64,000 nucleotides of DNA. Origin: Bacillus rhizoplanae (GTDB taxonomy: Bacteria > Bacillota > Bacilli > Bacillales > Bacillaceae_G). The translations under genes and the position numbers were made by a program. The first letter of the stretch is position 1. Each line of letters starts with the position of its first letter. The notes under the pieces were generated by a model, which was given only the letters and a program-made list of their open reading frames with translations, had not been told where the DNA came from and ran no database searches. Positions 51,052 through 58,078 of the stretch are shown here, piece by piece. Where the stretch lies: assembly GCF_917563915.1 (NCBI RefSeq), contig NZ_CAKJTI010000003.1, positions 62,001 to 126,000 on the forward strand, given 5' to 3'.

Positions 51052-53010
51052 ATGAAGCGATTGTTTATGGCGGTTGTATTACTCCTATGTATAGGGATTT
51101 TTGCTAGTTGTGGGGTAAAAACATTAGGAAAAGAAGAGAAGCGCAATACTGCTGTTCATAGTAATAACATTGTAACGAGTGCTGATGGGAAATGGATTTA
51201 TACAGCAAATATTGATATTAATACAGTAACAGTTATGGATGCAAAAAGTAGAAAAGTAGTGTCAGAGATTCCAGTTGGTAAAGAACCGAGACAATTAACA
51301 ATCAGTCCGGATGGAACGAAATTATATGTTTCTTGTATGTACGATAATAAAGTTGATGTTGTTTCACTTGATAAGAAGAAAGTCATTGATCGAATTCCAA
51401 CTGAAATTGAACCATTTGGTGTTGTTACAAATCCAAATGGAACGAAGTTATATGTATCGAATTTTCGCTCCGGTAATGTATCAGTTATTGATCTTGAGAA
51501 GAAGAAAACAGTGCAAAAGATTGAAATTGGTGATCGCCCACGTACGCTTGCAATGACAAAAGACGGAAAGAAATTGTATGTACCGCACTATTTAGAGGGG
51601 AAAATTAGTGTTGTAGATACAGAGAGTAATAAAGTGAAGAAAGTGATTACACTTGCATCTTCACCGGATAAAGAAGACCGTAAAAAGAGTCAAGGAATTC
51701 CAAATACATTAGAGCAATTTGTTATTGCACCAGATGGAAAAACAGCTTGGGTTCCACATTTGCTTACAAATGTAGATACACCTATTCAGTTTGAAGAAAC
51801 AGTTTTCCCAGCTGTGTCGATTATTGATTTAGAAAAAGATGAGGAAATTATAGAGCAGCGGAAACAATTATTCGAAGCGATGAATGTGAAAGATACAAAA
51901 AATCAAACGATGATTGTATCAAATCCATATGACGTAGTTTTTAATGAAAAAGGCACAAAGGCATTTGTAGTTATGTCTGGTAGTGAAGATCTTATGATGT
52001 TTGATTTAACACGTGGAGGAAATGCAACGCAAATTGTAAGGCGCATTCCAGGAAGTAACCCACGCGGTATTACGTTGCTTCCAAAAGAAAATACATTAGT
52101 GGTTCATAATGCGATGAGTCATGATCTTGCTTTCCTAGAAACAGGGGGAGATGATTCATATGCAAAAGTGAAAGCTGATAAGAAGACAGTTAAATTAATT
52201 GAAAAAGATTCCTTATCAAAACTTGTGCGTGAAGGAAAAGAAATTTTCTACAGTGCAAATAGCGATAAATATGCAGCAGGGATTACAGGAAACAACTGGA
52301 TGAGCTGTGCAACGTGTCATAGTGATGGAGAAATTAATGGTTTATCATTAATGACACCAAAAGGGAAGCGAAATGTACCAAGTAACGTTTTAACAACAAA
52401 AACAGGTTTATTTATGTGGGATGGGTCACGTGATGATTTTACAGATTATATCCATACCGTACAAGGTGAAATGGGCGGTATGATGGAACTAGATCCTGGA
52501 AAAGAACTTCCAAAAGATGTGCAACATATGTATGATGCTTTGCAAGCCTTTTTAGATGATCCGAATTCGTACCCTATTCCAAAAAGTCCGTATCGTCAAG
52601 GAAATGGGGAATTAACACCTACTGCGAAAGACGGAGAGAAATTATTTAAAGGAAAGGCAAATTGTTTAACGTGTCATGGCGGTGATAATTTCACAAATAG
52701 CACAAAAGCTGTTGATGAAAATGGTAAATTAACGACGAACAATACAAACTTTCTTTATAACATCGGAACTGCCAATGAAACGGATACAGGTTATGATGGG
52801 GATGCACGTGGTGCTTTCCAAAATAAAAGGCAAAAAGGATACTTTGATCCTCCAACACTTCGCGGTGTATGGGCGACAGCACCGTACTTACATGATGGTA
52901 GTGCGAAAAACGTTGAAGAGGCAGTAGAAAAGCATCAATATGAAGAAAAGCCACAGCTATCAAAGCAGGAAGTTCATGCAATTGCGGAATATGTAAAGTC
53001 AATTCAATAG
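51052..53010 (+). CDS. Lipoprotein: YVTN beta-propeller fused to di-heme cytochrome c peroxidase/MauG-like domain
   Basis: 652 residues, ATG 51052 behind AAGAAGGG. Lipobox FASC after MKRLFMAVVLLLCIGI. Residues about 40-370 form a seven-bladed-type propeller with repeated YVTN-like blades (SPDGTKLYVSCMYDNKVDVV, NPNGTKLYVSNFRSGNVSVI). Residues about 395-650 carry two c-type heme sites, C419-A-T-C-H and C538-L-T-C-H, plus LRGVWATAPYLHDGSAKNVE, a signature of bacterial di-heme peroxidases and MauG. Heme is attached outside the membrane, so the protein acts on the cell surface. The substrate may be H2O2, a redox metal, or residues of a partner protein; not known. Placed after the Fur-controlled lipoprotein. 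Confidence 0.85.
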   Translation: MKRLFMAVVLLLCIGIFASCGVKTLGKEEKRNTAVHSNNIVTSADGKWIYTANIDINTVTVMDAKSRKVVSEIPVGKEPRQLTISPDGTKLYVSCMYDNKVDVVSLDKKKVIDRIPTEIEPFGVVTNPNGTKLYVSNFRSGNVSVIDLEKKKTVQKIEIGDRPRTLAMTKDGKKLYVPHYLEGKISVVDTESNKVKKVITLASSPDKEDRKKSQGIPNTLEQFVIAPDGKTAWVPHLLTNVDTPIQFEETVFPAVSIIDLEKDEEIIEQRKQLFEAMNVKDTKNQTMIVSNPYDVVFNEKGTKAFVVMSGSEDLMMFDLTRGGNATQIVRRIPGSNPRGITLLPKENTLVVHNAMSHDLAFLETGGDDSYAKVKADKKTVKLIEKDSLSKLVREGKEIFYSANSDKYAAGITGNNWMSCATCHSDGEINGLSLMTPKGKRNVPSNVLTTKTGLFMWDGSRDDFTDYIHTVQGEMGGMMELDPGKELPKDVQHMYDALQAFLDDPNSYPIPKSPYRQGNGELTPTAKDGEKLFKGKANCLTCHGGDNFTNSTKAVDENGKLTTNNTNFLYNIGTANETDTGYDGDARGAFQNKRQKGYFDPPTLRGVWATAPYLHDGSAKNVEEAVEKHQYEEKPQLSKQEVHAIAEYVKSIQ

Positions 53011-53022
53011 AAAATAGCGGTG

Positions 53023-53157
53023 TTTATCCCGCTATTTTCGAACAGTAAGACTCCCACCATCAAGAAGAGAGGTGGGAGTCTTACTGCCTATAATGGCAAG
53101 TTTGATTCAACTAATAATCAGTGGAGAAAACGCTTACTAATCAAAGTTGAACTTTAT
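53023..53157 (+). repeat. bcr1 element (135 bp)
   Basis: TTTATCCCGCTATTTTCG left, central hairpin GACTCCCACCATC/GAGGTGGGAGTCTTACTGCC, TTTGATTCAACTAATAATCA, right end AAGTTGAACTTTAT. It overlaps the stop codon of the next minus-strand gene by one base. Confidence 0.9.
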
Positions 53158-53348
53158 CACTGTTCTTTTTGTTGTACATATTTCTGTAAATCAAACGGTG
53201 TAATTTCTTGAATAAATTCTCTTGATATAAGAGATTGAATGAGTGTGCTTTCGGTAACGACAGCACCTGTTTTCTGTTTGTGAGCTTGTTGTAATAATTG
53301 CAGTTTTTCCAATGTTTCTTTAGGTAATTCAATTGTTAATGTGTTCAT
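53157..53348 (-). CDS. Small ribbon-helix-helix-like protein
   Basis: 63 residues from ATG 53348 behind GGGGGGAG; sixteen codons of upstream frame lack a ribosome site. MNTLTIELPKETLEKLQLLQ has the strand-helix start of ribbon-helix-helix DNA-binding proteins; ESTLIQSLISREFIQEITPF could be the second helix. Similar proteins act as small repressors or antitoxins, but no toxin gene is adjacent. Family assignment tentative. Confidence 0.55.
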   Translation of the reverse strand: MNTLTIELPKETLEKLQLLQQAHKQKTGAVVTESTLIQSLISREFIQEITPFDLQKYVQQKEQ

Positions 53349-53450
53349 ATTTCTCCCCCCTACTACTAGAGTATCACTAGAAGATAGGAGAAACAAGAAA
53401 AGAGAAAGATATATTAAGATGGTAAAGAAAACAATAGAGTTTATTGGATT

Positions 53451-53487
53451 AAAAAAGGTAACTATTTACAAAATAGTTACCTTTTTT
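53451..53487. terminator. Perfect hairpin between recombinase and RHH-like genes
   Basis: aaaaaaggtaactattt and its exact complement around aca; A-run and T-run allow both directions. It ends the recombinase gene on the minus strand. Confidence 0.88.
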
Positions 53488-53511
53488 AAAATCTATTTAC
53501 AGTAATTATGA

Positions 53512-54042
53512 CTAAGCAATACCGATGTATTTTAAAGTTTTGGATGGGGTGTTATGATCAAAAAAGTGTTGTAAAAATGCAATATCTACACCAGATTTGT
53601 AAGCACAATATCCCCATGTCTTGCGAAGTGTATGTGAGCTAATCCCTTCTAAACCAACTTCTTTTGCCGCTTTATTTAAAATGTACCAAGCGTGTTGTCT
53701 TGTAATAGACTTTGTTCCCTTTTGAGATTTTAATAATGGTTCATTTCGTTTCCATACTTTTCGCTCTTTCATGTATTGTTCGATAGTATGTTGCAATTCT
53801 TCATTTACAGCGAACCATTTATGTTTTTTCATTTTGTCATTATAGAACAAAATAGAATGACGAACATGTTCATTTTCATCAATAACATCGCCAACTTTTA
53901 ATTGTAAAATCTCGCTTACTTTTAATCCTGAATTCACAGCTAACACGAATAATAAAGCATCACGCTTCGATGATTGTAATAGTATATCTTTGATTTTTTC
54001 TAATTGTTTTTCATTTTGAATTGGTTGTCCTACTTGTTTCAT
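53512..54042 (-). CDS. Solitary tyrosine recombinase/integrase
   Basis: 176 residues from ATG 54042; a GTG three codons earlier is too close to AGAGGAG. Only the catalytic domain is present, lacking the N-terminal DNA-binding arm. Catalytic residues: the first Arg is replaced by Lys in NSGLKVSEILQL; HTLRKTWGYCAY gives His-x-x-Arg; HFFDHNTPSKTLKYIGIA gives His and the tyrosine nucleophile. Short stand-alone recombinases of this type recur in the B. cereus group chromosome. No prophage genes or att repeats nearby, so it is probably a domesticated or relic enzyme. Confidence 0.8.
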   Translation of the reverse strand: MKQVGQPIQNEKQLEKIKDILLQSSKRDALLFVLAVNSGLKVSEILQLKVGDVIDENEHVRHSILFYNDKMKKHKWFAVNEELQHTIEQYMKERKVWKRNEPLLKSQKGTKSITRQHAWYILNKAAKEVGLEGISSHTLRKTWGYCAYKSGVDIAFLQHFFDHNTPSKTLKYIGIA

Positions 54043-54148
54043 TTCACGCACTCTCCTCTTTTATATGTGTAAAGGAAAGGATTAACTAGTTATTACTATA
54101 AAGGGAGTATGTGAATTTCATGTGAACTCCTCGTGAAATTAGAACAAA

Positions 54149-55966
54149 TTATTTGACTTCTTTTGCTTTTTGTAAGTCGAAATAAAAGGCAACACCATTT
54201 TCTTTATTATACACACCGTAATCGGCATGATGAAGTTCTAAAATATTTTTTACAATGGATAAGCCTAGGCCTGTTCCACCTGTATGACGGCTACGGGATG
54301 CGTCTAATCGATAGAAACGGTCCCATATTTTATCTAAGCTTTCTTCAGGAATCGGCGTACCGTTATTTTCAATTTCTACTTTTACCGTTTCTTCATACTC
54401 AATGACAGATAGCTTTACTTGTTTCCCAGCTGGTGTGTAACGAATTGCATTACTTAATAGATTGACGACAACTTGTTCAATGCGATTGCGATTTGCTTGT
54501 ACATAAATAGTTGGATCTAATGCAAGCTCTACGTGTAAATTTTTTTCTTCGATACTAAATAATAGCTTTGTATAAACTTGTTGGATTAATTCTCCGATTG
54601 AAAAAGCTTCAATTTCTAATTTATATGTGCCAGATTCAAGTTTTGCAAGTTCTAGCATTTCGACAATAAGGCGGTTCATATTATCAGTTTCTTCTAAAAT
54701 AACGTCGGTATAATACGTAGTATCTTTACTTACACCATCTTTAATGCCTTCAGCGAAACTACGGATTACACTTAGCGGTGTTTTTAATTCATGGGATACG
54801 CCAGAGATAAATTCTTTTCTTGTTTTCTCTAGCTGTCTTTCTATTTCAATATCTTGCTGTAGTTTTGTATTTGCTACATGCAATTTGTCAATTCGATCTT
54901 TTAAATTTACAGAAAGGCTGTTAATACTACTTGATAAGCTTCCAATTTCATCGTCTGTTGATATAGGAAGCTTTTCAGAAAAATCAAAGTTCGCCATTTT
55001 CTTTGTAACACGGTTCATTTTAATAAGCGGCTTTGCAATGATTTTTGAGTAATAGAATGACAATAAAATAATGACAATAAAGACGATAATTAATGCGTAA
55101 ACGTAATAATCTTTCAAAACAAGCATAGCTTCATCAACGGGCTGCAGTGATGTCATTGCAAATGCAAATTCTTTTATTTCACCATTTTTATAAACGGGTT
55201 TAACAAAAACCTGATTTTTCACTTCATTTTCCCCGCCCATTGTATACGTCGTCATTTCATTTGTATTTGTTTTTCCTAATGCGACAGAAAGCTCCCAGTG
55301 CTGAATGCCTTGGATTAATGTATCTTTATTTGCAAGACGAATATCAGTTGAGGTAGGAATGTGCAGTTTTGAAATAGTACCTTCAAATTTGCTAACACCA
55401 ACACCGTAATCCTGTGTATATAAAGTTCTTTTCACATCTTGAAGTTGTATACCAAATTGTTTCAAGTCTGAAATGATATTATCATTTTGCCATATTCTAT
55501 TGTCGGCAGTAGTAATTGTAATAGGAATAATCATATCTTGTTTTAAGATACCTTGTACACTGATTGGATCATTAATGTTTAATCCTAATTTTATAAACGA
55601 AGAATATTCATCGTTTGTGAAAATATTATTGAGTGGAATGAAAAATGTTTTATTAGACTTATCAACAAGTTCAATGTGATAATTTTTATCATCCTGAATA
55701 ATGCCATTACGATCTAGTAAGACGAGTTCAGCATTTGTTTTTTCATAAAATTCTTGTCTTAGCTTTGAAAGATCTTCAAATGTCTGATCGCTTTTTTCGT
55801 ATTTACTTACAAATTTTTCAAAAGATGTTTGGACCGTATGAATTTTTTTCTTTATATAAAATTTTTCTAAAAACAGTGATTGTCCAAGGAAAAAGAGTAA
55901 AAATGTAGCAGTAAACAATGCTGATGTTAATAGAAAAAGCTTAAACACAATGCTTCTTTTTTTCAC
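54149..55966 (-). CDS. Sensor histidine kinase without adjacent response regulator
   Basis: 605 residues, GTG 55966 after GAGGTGAAG. A membrane segment at about 10-30, an extracytoplasmic sensor domain of about 250 residues, a second membrane segment (YYVYALIIVFIVIILLSFYY), HAMP, HisKA with SGVSHELKTPLSVIRSF, and HATPase (NLLSNAIRYT, FYRLDASRSRHTGGTGLGLS). Such kinases normally follow their response regulator; here the upstream space holds only bcr1 and deoD. The signal is unknown; the sensor domain shows no cysteine or metal motif. Confidence 0.88.
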   Translation of the reverse strand: MKKRSIVFKLFLLTSALFTATFLLFFLGQSLFLEKFYIKKKIHTVQTSFEKFVSKYEKSDQTFEDLSKLRQEFYEKTNAELVLLDRNGIIQDDKNYHIELVDKSNKTFFIPLNNIFTNDEYSSFIKLGLNINDPISVQGILKQDMIIPITITTADNRIWQNDNIISDLKQFGIQLQDVKRTLYTQDYGVGVSKFEGTISKLHIPTSTDIRLANKDTLIQGIQHWELSVALGKTNTNEMTTYTMGGENEVKNQVFVKPVYKNGEIKEFAFAMTSLQPVDEAMLVLKDYYVYALIIVFIVIILLSFYYSKIIAKPLIKMNRVTKKMANFDFSEKLPISTDDEIGSLSSSINSLSVNLKDRIDKLHVANTKLQQDIEIERQLEKTRKEFISGVSHELKTPLSVIRSFAEGIKDGVSKDTTYYTDVILEETDNMNRLIVEMLELAKLESGTYKLEIEAFSIGELIQQVYTKLLFSIEEKNLHVELALDPTIYVQANRNRIEQVVVNLLSNAIRYTPAGKQVKLSVIEYEETVKVEIENNGTPIPEESLDKIWDRFYRLDASRSRHTGGTGLGLSIVKNILELHHADYGVYNKENGVAFYFDLQKAKEVK

Positions 55967-56084
55967 TTCTTCACCTCATAAATTGTAAATTCCATAATAG
56001 TAGTCTTCTTATTATAGCAAACGAATAAAGAGAGTAGGAGAGGAAATCTGTCGCTTGTTGAGACAGTTTTTTTCAAAAAGTCAT

Positions 56085-56240
56085 ATAAAGTGAAACTTTA
56101 ATCAGTGGGAGTTTTCTTCATTCCCCACTGATTATTAGTTGAACCAATCGGGCTTTTACGGGCAGTTATCCCCCACCTATCTTACTTGCTTCTCTCTGAA
56201 TCTTGAGGTGGGGTCTTACTGCCCGTTAATGCGAGATAAA
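56085..56240 (-). repeat. bcr1 element, full length (156 bp)
   Basis: ATAAAGTGAAACTTTAATCA, the terminal stem AGTGGGAG/CCCCACT, AGTTGAACCAATCGGGCTTT, ACGGGCAGTTATCCCCCACC, and TTAATGCGAGATAAA. Inserted in the T-tail of the deoD terminator. Confidence 0.95.
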
Positions 56241-56273
56241 AAAGAACTCGCCAGACGTATGACAAGTTCTTTT
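56239..56273 (-). terminator. Terminator of deoD
   Basis: aaaagaact and agttctttt around a 14-base loop; on the minus strand TTTTTTATC follows, the last bases being the bcr1 end. Confidence 0.75.
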
Positions 56274-56278
56274 GAAAA

Positions 56279-56986
56279 TTACGATTGAATTGCTGCATCT
56301 AATGCAATTTCAATCATCTCGTTAAATGTCGTTTGACGCTCTTCAGCTGTAGTTTCTTCACCGGTAAAGATATGGTCACTTACTGTTAAAACAGATAATG
56401 CATTTACACCGTATTTTGCTGCTAATGTATATAGTGCAGTTGTTTCCATTTCAACAGCTAAAACACCGTAATCGCCAAGTTTTTTCACCATGTCCATACT
56501 TTCACGGTAAAATACATCAGCTGTTAGTATGTTACCAACGCGAATATGTAAACCTTTTTCTACACCAGCATCATATGCTTTCTTTAATAACTCAAAGTCT
56601 GCACACGGCGCAAAATCAAATCCAGGGAATGTTAAACGATTTATGTTAGAATCTGTACAAGTAGTCATTGCAATAATAATATCACGTACTTTTACGTCTT
56701 TTTGAATCGCACCGCATGTTCCCACACGAATCAAGTTTTTTACACCATAACTTTGAATCAATTCGTTTACATAAATGGAAATGGAAGGAACCCCCATACC
56801 TGTTCCTTGAACAGAGACACGTTTGCCTTTATATGTTCCTGTAAATCCTAGCATACCTCGTACATTGTTGTAGCATGTTACATCTTCTAAAAAATTTTCT
56901 GCAATATACTTTGCACGTAAAGGGTCTCCGGGTAATAAAATAGATTCAGCAATTTCGCCTTCTTTAGCTCCGATATGAACGCTCAT
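56279..56986 (-). CDS. deoD: Purine nucleoside phosphorylase DeoD-type
   Basis: 235 residues from ATG 56986 behind GAGGAGG; five more upstream codons overlap that site. Phosphorolysis of purine (deoxy)nucleosides to base and pentose-1-phosphate. Signatures: [79 protein letters not shown] and VSDHIFTGE, as in hexameric high-molecular-mass enzymes. Single gene with terminator. Confidence 0.96.
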   Translation of the reverse strand: MSVHIGAKEGEIAESILLPGDPLRAKYIAENFLEDVTCYNNVRGMLGFTGTYKGKRVSVQGTGMGVPSISIYVNELIQSYGVKNLIRVGTCGAIQKDVKVRDIIIAMTTCTDSNINRLTFPGFDFAPCADFELLKKAYDAGVEKGLHIRVGNILTADVFYRESMDMVKKLGDYGVLAVEMETTALYTLAAKYGVNALSVLTVSDHIFTGEETTAEERQTTFNEMIEIALDAAIQS

Positions 56987-57119
56987 AAATATCCTCCTCA
57001 TTATGTAGCAATCGATATAAATTATAATATCGATTAAGCAGTTTTCTCTTTGTAGTATACACGAAGTAGAGCGTTTTCAATAGTGTGTTTTCAATCGTGT
57101 ATTTCTATTTATATTGCTA

Positions 57120-57185
57120 TTTATGGGCGGCAAAATCCACCTCAAGATTATGAAAAGACAAGGAAGATAGGTGGAGAGAGTGTAA
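57120..57185 (+). repeat. bcr1 5' fragment
   Basis: TTTATGGGCGGCAAAATCCACCTC (read in two parts) through GGAAGATAGGTGGAGAG matches the left part and central hairpin; the right half is missing. Nothing else in 56987-57286. Confidence 0.6.
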
Positions 57186-57286
57186 GATAAAATAATTGCA
57201 CAAAAAAAGAATATAGGTTAGATATTTTTATATATAAAATAGTCTGAATTATGTTACAATTTATCAAAAAGTAGATAGGTGATTTC

Positions 57287-58057
57287 GTGAAAAATCTTAT
57301 AATAGGAATTATCGCTTTGCTTCTTATTGTTCTTGGCGGATTTTATATGAAAAAATACAAAAGCAGCGAAGAAACAACCGGACAAGTACAACAAGTGAAG
57401 TGGCAACTTGATGATATCGATGTAAATAAAACTGCACATATTACATTTCAATTACAAGATAAAAAAGGGAATGAGATTCGTGGTGTAAACGACCACATTC
57501 GGATATTTATTGTGGACAAGCAGTTAGCGCAGTCGTATCAGATGAGACCAACGTTTGCTGGTAATGGTTCATATAAAACCACGTATCAATTTAAAAAAGA
57601 AGGGGAATATACAATTTTTTTATATGAAGAAATAGGAAATACAACAAAACAGTTTGCTGAAAAAAATATTATAGTAGGCAATAAAGAAGAAAAAAAACAA
57701 AGGCCAATCGCTGTAGATAGTGTATTAACAAAAAACATTGGTACTTACAAAGCATCGCTTTTATTTCGTACGTTACATCCGAATGAAGAGGAAACATTAA
57801 CGTTTCAATTTCAAATGGAAAAAGGACAAAAACTAAAATTTCGCTCAAATACAGGAGAACGTGCTGCACTGCGCATAGTAGATGAAAAAAAACAACATTT
57901 CTTGTACGTTGTTCCTGTTAATGATGAAGGACAATTGCAATTTCGCGTTACGTTTCCGAGTGAAGGGATTTATAAAATATGGGGTACTTTTTATATAAAC
58001 GGAGAGAAATATGAGGAGCAGTTTGTATTACAAGTTCAGAAACGAAAAGACAGCTAA
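57287..58057 (+). CDS. Membrane-anchored protein with two FixH/YtkA-like Ig-type domains
   Basis: 256 residues from GTG 57287 behind TAGGTGAT. One N-terminal anchor (MKNLIIGIIALLLIVLGGFY), then two beta-sandwich-like repeats: AHITFQLQDKKGNEIRGVND to YQFKKEGEYTIFLYEE, and LTFQFQMEKGQKLKFRSNTG to GIYKIWGTFYINGEKYEEQF. The pattern resembles YtkA/FixH-type extracytoplasmic domains, some of which help copper delivery, but no Met/His metal motif is visible. Function unknown. Convergent with mprF through a shared hairpin. Confidence 0.65.
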   Translation: MKNLIIGIIALLLIVLGGFYMKKYKSSEETTGQVQQVKWQLDDIDVNKTAHITFQLQDKKGNEIRGVNDHIRIFIVDKQLAQSYQMRPTFAGNGSYKTTYQFKKEGEYTIFLYEEIGNTTKQFAEKNIIVGNKEEKKQRPIAVDSVLTKNIGTYKASLLFRTLHPNEEETLTFQFQMEKGQKLKFRSNTGERAALRIVDEKKQHFLYVVPVNDEGQLQFRVTFPSEGIYKIWGTFYINGEKYEEQFVLQVQKRKDS

Positions 58058-58078
58058 GAAGTTTTAGCTGTCTTTTCG
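58043..58078. terminator. Shared terminator of convergent genes
   Basis: cgaaaagacagct and agctgtcttttcg around ten bases. It overlaps both stop codons. Confidence 0.85.
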
